Source: Bufo bufo
Taxonomy: Eukaryota > Chordata > Amphibia > Anura > Bufonidae
NCBI RefSeq assembly: GCF_905171765.1
Contig: NC_053389.1
Span: forward strand, 214,154,624 to 214,218,623
Length of the DNA: 64,000 nucleotides
Direction of reading: 5' to 3'
Shown here: positions 1 through 10,334 of the stretch, piece after piece
Position numbering within the stretch: position 1 is the first letter of the stretch
How the letters are laid out: each line of letters opens with the position of its first letter
Notes under the pieces: model-generated
The model's database searches: none
The model's input: only the letters and a program-made list of their open reading frames with translations
Told to the model about the DNA's origin: nothing
Translations under genes and position numbers: made by a program

Positions 1-1
1 C

Positions 2-772
2 TGGGGGGATACGGAGGGCGCAGGCGATACGCCTCACACAGAGGACAGCTTGTCCTTACCTCTGGGCAGCCTGGCACACATGAGCGACTACATGCTGCAG
101 TGCCTGCGCAACAACTGCAGAGTTGCCCACATTTTAACATGTGCTGACTACTGGGTGGCCACCCTGCTGGATCCCCATTACAAAGACAATGTGCCGTCCT
201 TAATTCCCTCACTTGAGCGTGATAGGAAGATGCGCGACTACAGGCGCACGCTGGTAGACGCGCTCCTGAGAGCATTCCCGACTGACGCCTCGGGACAACT
301 GAAAGCACAAGGCGAAGGCAGGGGAGGAGGAAGAGGTCGCCAACGCAGCTGTGTCAGCGCCAGCACCTCAGAAGGCAGGGTTAGCATGGCCGACATGTGG
401 AAAAGCTTTGTCACCTCGCCGCAACAACCGGCCCCAACTGCTGATATGGAACGTGTTAGCAGGAGGCAGCATTTGAACAACATGGTGGAACAGTACCTGT
501 GCACACGGTTACACGTACTGACTGATGGTTCTGCCCCATTCAACTTCTGGGTCTCCAAATTGTCCACATGGCCAGAGCTTGCCCTGTATGCCTTGGAGGT
601 GCTGCCCTGCCCTGCAGCCAGTGTACTCTCTGAACATGTATTTAGCACGGCAGGAGGCCTCATTACAGACAGACGCAGCCACCTGTCCACAGCCAACGTG
701 GACAAGCTCACGTTCATTAAAATGAACCAGGCTTGGATTCCACAAGACTTGTCTGTACCTTGTGCAGAATAG
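2..772 (+). CDS. hAT transposase, C-terminal part
   Basis: The frame is open from base 2 to the stop at 770-772 (256 codons) and its start lies off the window. It matches the last 256 residues of the complete hAT-1 protein ending at 13771 nearly residue for residue. The region covers the end of the RNase H-like catalytic domain and the hAT dimerisation (hATC) segment. In the signature SVLSEHVFSTAGG the acidic catalytic Glu is present, followed by RRSHLSTANVDKL. A Gly/Arg-rich loop (GEGRGGGRGRQ) interrupts the middle, as in the other copies. Role in the family: cut-and-paste transposition with 8-bp target duplication. Whether the missing N-terminus is intact is unknown. Confidence 0.88.
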   Translation, partial: WGDTEGAGDTPHTEDSLSLPLGSLAHMSDYMLQCLRNNCRVAHILTCADYWVATLLDPHYKDNVPSLIPSLERDRKMRDYRRTLVDALLRAFPTDASGQLKAQGEGRGGGRGRQRSCVSASTSEGRVSMADMWKSFVTSPQQPAPTADMERVSRRQHLNNMVEQYLCTRLHVLTDGSAPFNFWVSKLSTWPELALYALEVLPCPAASVLSEHVFSTAGGLITDRRSHLSTANVDKLTFIKMNQAWIPQDLSVPCAE

Positions 773-1239
773 ACATTTATACCACCATCAAACATACATT
801 CTTGTACTCAAGTCAAGTGCAATGATTCTTTGTTTTCTTTTTTTTTATTTGTCCCAATATTTTGGGGGCTACCTACCACAATCAAAAATTAAAAAAAACA
901 TTGTTGGCTACCTGTTCCTCCTCCATTGCTGCCTCCACCAACAACACCACATTCACTGCCTCCTCAACCTCCGACTCCATATCCACCTCCTTCTCTGAGT
1001 TGCAGGTTAATAATTTGTAATTTTTAGGTATTTTATTTCATTTTAAGTTATTTCCCTATCCACATTTGTTTGCAGAGCAGTTGCCATGCTCTTAAGCACA
1101 TTTTACTGCCTTTTACATCCATCTAGCCTTTTCAAGGACTATTTTAGAGCCATTTTAATTTTAAAAAAAGTGCCAATTTTAGTGCCCTAAATTGAAAAAA
1201 TTCTTATTTTCAATTGTCGGGTGACATTTTACCATTTTT

Positions 1240-1655
1240 GGCGTATACAAACCCCTGCTGTGTCTCGGTGACAGGGGCCTAAATCTCTCAAAATCCTCTG
1301 TTCTATTGCTGGGTGACATGAACCCCCTTTTGCCGTGAATGAACCCCTGCTCTGCATTGCTGACAGGGGCCTAAATCTCTCAAAATCCTCTGTTCTATTG
1401 CTGGGTGACATGAACCCCCTTTTGCCGTGAATGAACCCCTGCTGTGCCTGGATGACATGGGCCTAAATTTATCAAAATCGTCTGTTCTATTGCTGGGTGA
1501 CAAGAACCCCCTTTTCCCTTGAATGAACCCCTGCTGTGCCTGGGTGACATGGGCCTTGTTCTCTCAAAATCCTCTGTTCTATTGCTGGGTGACATGAACC
1601 CCCTTTTGCCGTGAATGAATCCCTGCTCTGCATTGCTGACAGGGAACTAAATTTA
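1240..1655. repeat. 92-bp minisatellite in hAT-A 3' region
   Basis: About four and a half head-to-tail units. The marker TTCTATTGCT recurs at 1301, 1393, 1485 and 1577, exactly 92 bases apart. The unit shares stretches such as GGGGCCTAAAT and GGTGGGTGAC-like segments with the 141-bp unit at 13886-15830, so both arrays seem to descend from one array present in the hAT-A ancestor. Minus-strand open frames here (MSPSNRTEDFERF...) are repeat artefacts. Confidence 0.9.
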
Positions 1656-1661
1656 GTGAAA

Positions 1662-2020
1662 ACATCTGTTACTGATCGGAAGATGCGCGACTACAAGCGC
1701 ACGCTGCTGATAGCATTCCCACCTGACAGCGGGGGCACAGTGGAAGCACAAGGCGAAGGCAGAGGAGGAGGAAAAGGTCTCCAATGCAGCTGGGGCACCG
1801 CCAGCACCTGAGAAGGCAGGGTTAGCATGGCCCAAATGTGGAAAAGCTTTGTCAGCCTTGGAGGTGCTGACCTGCCCTGCAGCCAGTGTATAGTGTGTAC
1901 GTGTGTTTAGCACGGCAGAGAGCATTTTAACAGGCCGCAGCCAATGTGGACAAGCTTACATTTATTAAAATGAACCAGGCATGGATCCCACAGGACTTGT
2001 CCGTACCTTGTGCAGAATAG
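1662..2020 (+). pseudogene. Deleted copy of hAT-A transposase C-terminus
   Basis: This begins at TGATCGGAAGATGCGCGAC, which is homologous to hAT-1 bases near 13217. It follows the Gly-rich loop and the MAQMWKSF block, then jumps across a deletion of roughly 190 bases to the hATC segment. Stops and frame changes interrupt it (for instance a stop after ASTSTAST near 1811). The terminal motif ending in the CAGAATAG stop is still recognisable near 2015. It is a broken remnant lying only 890 bases downstream of the intact C-terminus. Confidence 0.8.
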
Positions 2021-2547
2021 ACATTTATACCAGCCTCAACTATCCATTCTTGTACTCAAGTGCACTTATTCTTAGTTTTATTTTGTTATATGTCCCAATA
2101 TTTTGGGGGATACCCCAATTTAAAAAATAATAATAACACAAATCAGTGTTGGCTACCTATTCCTCCTTCACCGCTGCTTCCACCTACACCGCCACGTCAA
2201 CCTACACCGCCACATACACCCATCCACCGCCTCCTCAACCTCCTACTCCTAGATCCAGATCGTTATTTTTTATTTTTCTGTATTTTATGTTATTTTAAGT
2301 CATTTCCCTATCCACATTTGTTTGCAGAACAGTTGTCATGCTCTTAAGCACATTTTGATGCCTTTTGCAGCCCTCTAGCCCTTTCCAGGATTATTTTAGT
2401 GCCCAAAAGTTCGGGTCCCCATTGACTTCAATGGGGTTCAGTGCCAAGTTCGAGTCAAGTTCGGGTCCTGAACCCGAACTTTTTTTTCAAGTTCGGCCGA
2501 ACCTGCCGAACCCGAACATCCAGGTGTCCGCTCAACTCTAGAAAACA

Positions 2548-3045
2548 ACGATTGAGGCTTGATGCTCAATTTGACGTTAATACACACAGGTAGATGGCTG
2601 CTACACCTTGGGTATTGATGCAGACAGACAGTAACAGTGGCAAGATGGGGCACTGCAGCAAGGAGAGGTCTATTTATCGAAATCAGCAGTGTGAAAATGT
2701 TGGTATTGATGGAGCAATCATGTATATATGCAGCTTAATTAAATTGAACTCTCCCCCACAAATAAATGTTAATTGCAACCGCCTGAAAATTGAATAAATG
2801 GAAATTTATTAATGAGGCTTGACGCTCAATTTTTTGTTAATACATAAAGATAGATTGCCACTACACCTTAAGTATTGATGCTGTAATCATGTATATATGC
2901 TGCTTAATTCAATTGAAACCCCCAACAAAAATTTAAATTGCAACCGTGTAGAGACTGATTATACGTAAATGGACGATTGAAGCTTGACGCTAAATTTCTT
3001 GTTAATACACACAGGTAGATTGCTGCTACACCTTGGGCATTGATT
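2548..3045. repeat. Divergent tandem repeat, three units
   Basis: The sentence-like block GAGGCTTGATGCTCAATTT, then GTTAATACACA, TAGATTGC and CTACACCTT recurs at about 2551, 2812 and 2975. Units are roughly 165 to 260 bases long; the first appears to contain extra sequence. No coding capacity is seen. The family was not recognised. Confidence 0.6.
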
Positions 3046-3048
3046 CAG

Positions 3049-3050
<2 letters not shown>

Positions 3051-3080
<30 letters not shown>
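3051..3080. repeat. (TA)n microsatellite followed by poly-A
   Basis: Pure TA dinucleotides followed by A8, at the left edge of the next inserted block. Confidence 0.9.
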
Positions 3081-3085
<5 letters not shown>

Positions 3086-3157
3086 AAAGAAAATAATGTC
3101 GGCACTGGAAAAACACAAGGAAGGGTGCTAAGTCCAGGCAGCTTACCCCGTCTGATA

Positions 3158-3331
3158 GAGATGAAAAACGGACAGCACTCCAAGTAAAAAATAGTGGTGT
3201 TTATTCACCCATGTGGATGGCAACGTTTCAGCTCAAGCTTGAAAAAGGCTCTTGTATGAGCTGAAACGTTGCCATCCACATGGGTGAATAAACACCACTA
3301 TTTTTTACTTGGAGTGCTGTCCGTTTTTCAT

Positions 3332-3335
<4 letters not shown>
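3158..3335. repeat. Near-perfect palindrome (stem about 75 bp)
   Basis: The left arm (about 3162-3237) reads GATGAAAAACGGACAGCACT through to CAACGTTTCAGCTC. The right arm (about 3257-3333) is its reverse complement with almost no mismatch, separated by about 20 bases. Each arm carries the AACGTTTC/GAAACGTT block and TGAATAAA. Blocks of this kind are common at the 3' ends of Penelope-like elements in fish and amphibians, so a head-to-head pair of PLE ends is one reading. That identity is inference; the palindrome itself is directly seen. Confidence 0.75.

Positions 3336-3373
<38 letters not shown>
3335..3373. repeat. (TA)n microsatellite
   Basis: About 18 TA units, ending at the left end of the Tc1-type element at 3375. 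Probably expanded from a TA target. Confidence 0.9.
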
Positions 3374-3374
<1 letters not shown>

Positions 3375-3377
<3 letters not shown>

Positions 3378-4313
3378 TACAGACCAAAAGTTTGGACACA
3401 CCTTCTCATTCAAAGAGTTTTCTTTATTTTCATGACTATGAAAATTGTAGATTCACACTGAAGGCATCAAAACTATGAATTAACACATGTGGAATTATAT
3501 ACATAACAAACAAGTGTGAAACAACTGAAAATATGTCATATTCTAGGTTCTTCAAAGTAGCCACCTTTTGCTTTGATTACTGCTTTGCACACTCTTGGCA
3601 TTCTCTTGATGAGCTTCAAGAGGTAGTCCCCTGAAATGGTTTTCACTTCACAGGTGTGCCCTGTCAGGTTTAATAAGTGGGATTTCTTGCCTTATAAATG
3701 GGGTTGGGACCATCAGTTGCGTTGAGGAGAAGTCAGGTGGATACACAGCTGATAGTCCTACTGAATAGACTGTTAGAATTTGTATTATGGCAAGAAAAAA
3801 GCAGCTAAGTAAAGAAAAACGAGTGGCCATCATTACTTTAAGAAATGAAGGTCAGTCAGTCAGCCGAAAAATTGGGAAAACTTTGAAAGTAAGGGCTATT
3901 TGACCATGAAGGAGAGTGATGGGGTGCTGCGCCAGATGACCTGGCCTCCACAGTCACCGGACCTGATCCCAATCAGGATGGTTTGGGGTGAGCTGGACCA
4001 CAGAGTGAAGGCAAAAGGGCCAACAAGTGCTAAGCATCTCTGGGAACTCCTTCAAGACTGTTGGAAGACCATTTCAGGGGACTACCTCTTGAAGCTCATC
4101 AAGAGAATGCCAAGAGTGTGCAAAGCAGTAATCAAAGCAAAAGGTGTCTACTTTGAAGAACCTAGAATATGACATATTTTCAGTTGTTTCACACTTGTTT
4201 GTTATGTATATAATTCCACATGTGTTAATTCATAGTTTTGATGCCTTCATAGTCATGAAAATAAAGAAAACTCTTTGAATGAGAAGGTGTGTCCAAACTT
4301 TTGGTCTGTACTG
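3375..4313. mobile_element. Tc1-like element A, internally deleted
   Basis: Inverted ends CAGTACAGACCAAAAGTTTG...CTTTTGGTCTGTACTG extend inward for over 150 bases (both contain the TTCTTCAAAGTAG block and its complement). TA follows the right end; the left flank is TACA rather than a clean TA. At 939 bases the copy is well short of the usual 1.6 kb of Tc1 elements because the middle of the transposase gene is gone. Confidence 0.88.
3787..4172 (+). pseudogene. Tc1-like transposase remnant
   Basis: ATG at 3787 opens MARKKQLSKEKRVAIITLRN, the start of the paired-type HTH DNA-binding domain. After about 35 codons the sequence jumps into the C-terminal catalytic part in another frame (open from 3900): WPPQSPDLIPI followed by the helical tail ending GVYFEEP. 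In Tc1 proteins the third catalytic acid (Glu) follows PDLNPI; here that codon is Arg (PIRMVW). First and second Asp are deleted. Cannot encode active enzyme. Confidence 0.85.
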
Positions 4314-4402
4314 TATATATATATTTATGTATATATATGTATATATCTTATGTGACAACTCAGGGTCACTTAGCTCTCCAGGATCACCGTCTTCCCAGCT
4401 TA

Positions 4403-4873
4403 GGCTACTTTCACATTAGCGTTTTTTGCTGATCCATCATGGATCTGCAAAAATGCTTACATTACAATGATACAACCTCATGCATCCGTCATGAATGGAT
4501 CTGGTTGTAATATGTCTCCTATAGCCATGACGGATCCGTCTTGAACACCATAGAAAGTCAATGGGGGACGGACTCATTTTCTATTGTGTCAGATGGATCC
4601 CTCCCCATTGACTTACATTGTGTGTGTCAGAACGGATCCGTCTTGCTCCGTACCACATCGCGGACAGAAAAACGCTGCTTGCAGCGTTTTTATGTCCGCG
4701 ATGGGGACGCAACCAAACGGAACGAAATACATTTTGGTGCATTCTGTTTCATTCAGTTCAGTTTTGTCCCCATTGACAACGAATGGGAAGAAAACGGAAG
4801 CGTTTTCTTCCGCTATTGAGATCCTATGATTGATCTCAATAGCGGAATTGAAAACGCTAATGTGAAAGTAGCC
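4403..4873. mobile_element. Harbinger-like MITE (GGCTACTTTCACA ends)
   Basis: Inverted ends GGCTACTTTCACATTAGCG and CGCTAATGTGAAAGTAGCC bound 471 bases with no coding potential. The left flank is TTA but the right flank is AGA, so the 3-bp target copy is not preserved. A second copy at 22167-22631 keeps TAA on both sides, which supports PIF/Harbinger (TWA target). The interior has many GGATCCGTC / GACGGATCC blocks and inner palindromes such as AAAACGCTGCTTGCAGCGTTTT. Confidence 0.75.
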
Positions 4874-4875
4874 AG

Positions 4876-5037
4876 AGACGATTGGCACACCTCAAGAAGC
4901 CACTCCAACACTGCAGAATTAGGTGCAAACTGGCCACAACCAGCTTTATTGTCACTTTTACAGACATCAAAACATAACCCATAAACATAAATCCTCAGCC
5001 GTCTGGCCACTAACTACACAGTAGTTTTTCCAGTATA
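4876..5037. other. Unassigned spacer
   Basis: Sequence between the MITE and Tc1-like element B. Together with 4349-4399 it could belong to an older repeat split by the MITE. No reading frame or end structure supports a name. Confidence 0.4.
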
Positions 5038-5221
5038 TACAGTCGGGTCCATAAATATTGAGTCATCGACACAATGCTAACATTTTTGGCTCTATACACC
5101 ACCACAATGGATTTGAAATGAAACTAAAAAGATGTGCTTTAACTGCAGACTGTCAGCTTTAATTTGAGGATATTTACATCCAAATCAGGTGAACGGTGTA
5201 GGAATTACAACAGTTTGCATA

Positions 5222-6108
5222 CTGAAGATGACTCTTGATAACAACACATCCAATGCATTAAAACAGTCTCTTGATACAATCCGGCATTAAGCACAATCTC
5301 CCATACATATGGGGTAAGGGAAATGCAAATCCTCAATGAAGTACAGGCTCTTGTAATACATAAGAAAGCTACTGCTCAGACTAGGCTTGTAATAATGAAA
5401 GTCTTACACTGGTCAAAACTCCAGCCTGATCCTAATCCTAGATTTAAGTTGCTTTTCTGAATCCTGAAACTTCTATTCCAATGTTGTTCTGACAGTTGGC
5501 CTGATTGTCCTCAGGATTTGAACTGGAGATGTAGATGCTCCAAGCTATCTCCTACACCTACTACAAAGGTGCCTAATAAGTCCTCAGGTAATGACTATGT
5601 TGCTAATCCTTTGTCTTGCATAAAAGTGATAATTCCTTAAATACTCAGCTGCATGCAGTTTAGACATTGGTCACCCTGGAAGAGCGATCTATAGGAGTGG
5701 ATTGCTCACCTCTAGGTAGAATACTTGTAGGCCTTAACCCTGGGCTATGGAGCCGACAGGGACAGAGTAGAGAGGCTAGGAAGATGCCTCCCTCCAGATA
5801 TTCAGCTACATGGCTGTTGCTTTCTTGTAGGCTCATGAGAGAACTGTATTGAACTGAACTCTCACTTGGATTAACTTGAGCTCCTCTGAACTGGTTTGAA
5901 TTGACCTCAACCAGCAACTGAACTGAACTGAACTGAACAGCCTAACTTAGGTCTGAGCTAAGCTATATATACACATTGACACTGTTCCATCTTGTGGAGA
6001 AACAAATGTAGTGCACCCTGACTAGGCCTATGTAAAGGATATTTGCATATGGAATCACATTGTGTCATGGAGAATATGACAGGAGATAAAATACAAAATA
6101 CAGGCATA
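5222..6108. other. Foreign segment replacing the C-terminal half of Tc1 element B
   Basis: About 890 bases with no similarity to Tc1 transposase. It contains a short (AACTG)n run near 5915 and a TATATATA stretch near 5963. The right junction lies at the codon where the transposase frame stops (about 6108). It may be an insertion followed by deletion, or a solo LTR (it ends CATGACA), but no clean ends or target copy were found. Confidence 0.4.
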
Positions 6109-6729
6109 TCACATGACATTAATACATGATAAAAACACGTTTACGGGGCCCACTTGAGTGGGACACTGCACATGCTTTACTGATGAGGTGGTATGCTTAA
6201 GATCATGAGCAATACCTTTCCTTCTCCATACTCTTCTCTTCCCATCACTCTGGTACAAGTTGATCTTGGTCTCATCTGTCCATAGGATGTTGTTCGAGAA
6301 CTGTGAAAGCTTTTTTAGTTGTCGTTTGGCAAACTCTAATCTGGCCTTCCTGTTTTTGAGGCTAACCAATGGTTCACATCTTGTGGTAAACCCTCTGTAT
6401 TCACTCTGGTGAAGTCTTCTCTTGATTGTTGACTTTGACACACATACACTTACCTCCTGAAGAGTGTTCTTGATCTGGCCAACTGTTGTGAAGGGTGTTT
6501 TCTTCACCAGGGAAATAATTCTTCGGTCATCCATCACAGTTTTTTTCCGTGGTCTTCCGGGTCTTTTGGTGTTGCTGAGCTCACCGGTGCGTTCCTTCTT
6601 TTTAAGAATGTTCCAAACAGTTGTTTTGGCCACGCCTATTGTTTTTGCTATCTCTCTGATGGGTTTGCTTTGTTTTTTCAGCCTAATGATGACTTGCTTC
6701 ACCGATAGTGACAGCTCTTTGGATCTCAT
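6109..6729 (-). pseudogene. Tc1-like transposase, N-terminal two thirds
   Basis: The start chosen is the ATG at 6729 (MRSKELSLSVKQ), the conserved Tc1 start; upstream codons are leader read-through. In order: helix-turn-helix (about residues 5-50), the GRPR minor-groove hook (KRPGRPRKK), a second HTH (about 60-110), and the first catalytic Asp in LWTDETKI with VWRRKG following. The frame runs into foreign DNA after about residue 170, so the second Asp and the Glu are missing. These proteins bind the inverted ends and cut at TA. Confidence 0.87.
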
Positions 6730-7084
6730 CTTGAGAGTTGACAGAAACAGATTCCAAATGAAAATAGCACACTTGAAATGAACTCGATCTTTTATCTGCT
6801 CATTGTAATTGGAACAATGAGGGAGTAACACACACCTGGCCATGGAACAGCTGAGAAGCCAATTGTCCCATTACTTTTGGTCCCTTAACAAGTGGGAGGC
6901 ACATATGCAAACTGTTGTAATTCCTACACCGCTCACCTGATTTGGATGTAAATGCCCTCAAATTAAAGCTGCAGTCTGCAGTTAAAGCACATCTTGTTCG
7001 TTTCATTTGAAATCCATTGTGGTGGTGTATAGAGCCAAAAATGTTAGAATTGTGTCGATGTCCCAATATTTATGGACCTAACTG

Positions 7085-7856
7085 CATGTCTGCCATCTGA
7101 AAAATAGCAAAGTTCGGGCCGAACTTACTTCAGTCTAATCTGGTTCACTCATCCTTAATTTTAGGTCAAAGTTTCACTTTATTACAGAAAGGAAACTCAA
7201 TATTTTATTAGTATTTTGCAAAATGTAATCTCATAACAACAAAGGTATACAAAAATGTAATGGTGGAAATATCAAAGAAATAAAGTTAAATTAAATAGGT
7301 GTTTTCTATACCAACACAAGGTTACAGTTATTTTGTCAGGTTGGATAATAAAAGCAATAATCAACTGCTATTTTGCAAGTTCCACATATTTTCAAAATTG
7401 CTAAATTACAAATAAACAATTGTGCAATATTGAATAATGGAGGCACATTACAGATTCATCTTTCAGTCATAAATGCTCAAATTTGGATACTAGCTAATGA
7501 TCTGTTTTTATAGATCCATTTGATACTGAACAAAGAATTTACATGTCATAGTGTCATAGTTACAGATATAATTCAAGGAATTAATTGCTAATTCCTATAT
7601 CTGTGAATATGACATCATGTAAGTTCTTTCAGTATCAAAACAAAAAGATGATATATACAATGCGGAAAACAAATGTAACACGTACAAAGAGCTGATAGTT
7701 AAAAAGGAATACATGTAAATATGATGTCATAAATTAAACATTGGCTCCAATGCTGCAAGGAGCAGATGATTATGAGATATGCTCATAATCTATGCTTTAC
7801 ATGTGGAATCAATCGATTTAAACAAGTATGAACACAGCTAGATATATTGGTAAGAC
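7085..7856. other. AT-rich stretch without recognised features
   Basis: No long open frame, inverted ends or tandem units seen. Two partly complementary segments near 7530-7570 and 7575-7640 (the ACATGTCATAG and ATGACATCATGTAAG regions) hint at a decayed inverted repeat. Confidence 0.5.
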
Positions 7857-7858
7857 TA

Positions 7859-8214
7859 CAGGTGAAACTCGAAAAATTAGAATATCGTGCAAAAGTACAT
7901 TTATTTCAGTAATGCTAATTAAAAGGAATTGCATTAATGCAACTTAAAATTTGAATTTTGTGAAAAGGTTCAATATTCTAGGCTCAAAGTGTCAGCTAAT
8001 TAATCCTTTTCCCTGAGCAAAGGGTACCTGAGATTGTGACTTTAGGGTTTTCATAAACTGTAAGCTATAATCATCCAAATTATAACAAATAAAAGCTTGA
8101 AATATCTCGCTTTGCATGTAATGAGTCTATCTCATATATTAGTTTCACCTTTTAAGTTGCATTACTAAAATAAATGAACTTTTCATGATATTAAAATATT
8201 TCGAGTTTCACCTG
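7859..8214. mobile_element. Tc1/mariner-type MITE (CAGGTGAAACTCG ends)
   Basis: Inverted ends CAGGTGAAACTCGAAAAATT and its degenerate complement AATATTTCGAGTTTCACCTG, flanked by TA on both sides (7857-7858 and 8215-8216). It is 356 bases long and noncoding. Inner blocks (TTCATTTATTTCAGTAATGC and its complement) extend the inverted arms to about 70 bases, one arm carrying an insertion. Confidence 0.85.
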
Positions 8215-8392
8215 TATCTTATCATCCAAGACAAGATGGACATCCAGAAGCTAGCAATTGACATTTGTTCATTATCATACAGAGGAAGTAAACCCTATAC
8301 AGATTTTTAAAGGGGTTCTCTGACATCGAAATCCATTTTTCCTATGGCCAGGCCTGATGCAGGGGTTAAAAAAGGCTCACTTGTCAGCAGCA

Positions 8393-8545
8393 GTGTTGAG
8401 TGAACCCAAACTGTAAAGTTCGCCAGAAAAGTTTGAGTTCGGTGTTAGGGCATTTAATAAAGCTTGTTGAAAGACTGCAGGGCAGCCAATCAACAAGCTT
8501 TTAAGCCATAGGCACTTAGAAGCCATCACAGTCATGCTTAGTAAT
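8393..8545 (+). repeat. Truncated 5' end of a hAT-A-type element
   Basis: GTGTTGAGTGAACCCAAACT, the TTCGGTGTT block and GCAGCCAATCAACAAGC follow the same order as at the start of hAT-1 (8755 onward), with CATCACAG... similarity at its end. Only about 150 bases are kept. This is the first of three hAT 5' ends in a row. Confidence 0.65.
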
Positions 8546-8746
8546 GGCTAGTGATGAGCGGCATAGGCAATATTCATTTTTGCGATATTTCACAAATTGT
8601 TCGCAATAAATTTGAGAATTTGTAATCTCCAGTCATTATTTTCACGATTACGCAAAACGGCACTAATGATGCGCATATTTTTTTGCGCTATTGCAACTTC
8701 ACATTTTATCAGGTCTGAGTAGATATTACTGATTGGTGCACTAAGT

Positions 8747-8754
8747 ATTGTGAC
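8747..8754. repeat. Left target-site duplication of hAT-1
   Basis: ATTGTGAC, identical to 16245-16252. Confidence 0.93.
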
Positions 8755-9007
8755 TAGGGATGAGCGAACCCGAACTGTATAGTTCGGGTTCGTACCGAAT
8801 TTTGGGGTGTCCGTGACACGGACCCGAACCCGAACATTTTCGTAAAAGTCCGGGTTCGGGTTCGGTGTTCGGTGCTTTCTTGGCGCTTTTTGAAAGGCTG
8901 CAAAGCAGCCAATCAACAAGCGTCATACTACTTGCCCCAAGAGGCCATCACAGCCTTGCCTACTATTGGCATGGCTGTGATTGGCCAGTGCAGCATGTGA
9001 CCCAGCC

Positions 9008-9016
9008 TCTATATAA
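9008..9016 (+). promoter_or_regulatory. Probable TATA box of hAT-1
   Basis: CTATATAAG about 255 bases inside the left end, in a GC-richer stretch after a CCAAT-containing block (GCAGCCAATCAAC at 8905). Position and context suit a core promoter, but function is inferred. The first long reading frame starts 1.3 kb further on, so a spliced leader or long 5' UTR would be needed. Confidence 0.45.
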
Positions 9017-9274
9017 GCTTGGGTCACGTAGCGCTGCACGTCACTCTGCTGATTCAAGCATAGGGAGAGGTTGCTGCTGCGACGTTAGGGCGAGATTAGG
9101 CAGATTAACTCCTCCAAAAGACTTCATTCTGTGATCGATCTGCAGCTGTGGATCATTGAAGTGCTAATATCGACTTGCTCACTTTTTTGAGGCTGCCCAG
9201 AGCGTTTTTGGATCACTTTTTGCTGGGGTTATCGGCGGCCATTTTGTGGCTTGTGGTGCGCCAGCACAAGCTAT

Positions 9275-9585
9275 CACCAAGTGTATTTAACCATCAATAG
9301 TGTGGTTATTTTTTGCTATATCCTACATCAGCTGCAGGCTGAGCCTGTGTCACCGAAGTGCATTTAACCATCAACAGTCTGGTTATTTTTTTGCCATATA
9401 CTACATCACCTGCAGGCTGAGCCTGTGTCACCGAAGTGCATTTAACCATCAACAGTCTGGTTATTTTTTGGCCATATACTACATCTGGTGCAGGCTGAGC
9501 CTGTGTCACCCAAGTGCATTTAACCATCAATAGTGTGGTTATTTTTTGGCCATATACTACATCAGGGGCAAGTTGAGCCTGTCAC
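9275..9585. repeat. 78-bp minisatellite, about four units
   Basis: The marker TTTAACCATCAA recurs at about 9286, 9364, 9442 and 9520. Each unit contains GGCTGAGCCTGTGTCACC and TGGTTATTTTTT. Because 78 is a multiple of three, frames on both strands stay open across it; no protein is implied. Confidence 0.9.
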
Positions 9586-10320
9586 CCAGCGCCTAAAAAA
9601 TAGACCTGACATTTCTATTCAACCAAATTTGTACTGTTTTAGCTGGTCAAGTTATTTGTAGTGACCGTAAAAGCACACTTTTTGTTCTGGGTTGAAAAAC
9701 TATTCCCAAATTTGCCATTCTCAAAATAGCTAGTTTCTGCTATATGAGGCCTACTTGAAATCTATCCCAAAAAGGATATCTTACATTGAAGGTGCTGATA
9801 GTGTCATTCAGAAAAACTTAACACACACGCTACCGTGCAGATACAAGTCTAATTCTGTGATTAAACCTATACCTGTCACACAGCGCAAAAAAAAACAGGC
9901 CTCACATTTCTATTCAACCAAATCTGTACTGTTTTAGCTGGTCAAGTTATTTGTAGTGACCATAAAAGCACACTTTTTGTTCTGGGTTGAAAAACTATTC
10001 CCAAATTTGCCATTCTCAAAATAACTAGTTTCTGCTATATGAGGCCTACTTGAAATCTATCCCAAAAAGGATATCTTACATTGAAGGTGCTGTTAGTGTC
10101 ATTCAGAAAAATTTAACACACACGCTACCGTGCAGATACAAGTCTAATTCTGTGATTAAACCTATACCTGTCACACAGCGCAAAAAAAAACAGGCCTCAC
10201 ATTTCTATTCAACCAAATCTGTACTGTTTTAGCTGGTCAGGTTATTTGTAGTGACCGTAAAAGCACACTTTTTGTTCTGGGTTGAAAAACTATTCCCAAA
10301 TTTGCCATTCTCAAAATTGT
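9586..10320. repeat. 295-bp tandem repeat, about two and a half units
   Basis: The block from TGACATTTCTATTCAACCAA through CCTGTCACACAGCGC repeats with near identity; ATGAAATCTATCCCAA-type landmarks are 295 bases apart (about 9755 and 10050). The last partial unit runs into the transposase start region. High similarity between units suggests recent duplication. Confidence 0.9.
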
Positions 10321-10334
10321 GGTGAACGGAAACA

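Larger units (their letters stand above)
1..2540 (+). mobile_element. hAT-A element, 3' portion (5' part outside window)
   Basis: The block reads: transposase C-terminus, 3' untranslated region, 92-bp minisatellite, a second deleted transposase C-terminus, a second 3' region, and a terminal segment ending in CTCAACTCTA. That last stretch is the reverse complement of the TAGRGTTGAGCG-type end seen on the complete copy at 8755-16244, and the order of parts matches that copy. The last 145 bases contain overlapping GTTCGGG/CCCGAAC inverted motifs, as in the complete copy. Two successive 3' halves in one block imply an internal duplication or two elements fused by recombination. The left end is cut by the window edge, so no target duplication can be checked. 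Confidence 0.85.
5040..7084 (-). mobile_element. Tc1-like element B, interrupted
   Basis: Ends 5040-5221 and 6904-7084 are inverted copies of about 180 bases (CAGTCGGGTCCATAAATATT / AATATTTATGGACCTAACTG). They share the landmarks GTGTAGGAATTACAACAG and GGCTCTATACACCACCACAA. TA precedes the left end. The transposase N-terminal half lies on the minus strand at 6109-6729, but 5222-6108, where its C-terminal half should be, holds unrelated sequence. A related deletion copy is at 48372-49212. Confidence 0.88.

Noticed and set aside
8590..8919. 109-codon minus-strand frame with RVRVRVT repeats
   Set aside because: Read from the GTTCGGG-type motifs at the hAT-1 left end; no gene features.
9300..9533. 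Open frames on both strands, 74-77 codons
   Set aside because: Produced by the 78-bp array (26 codons per unit), not by selection for coding.
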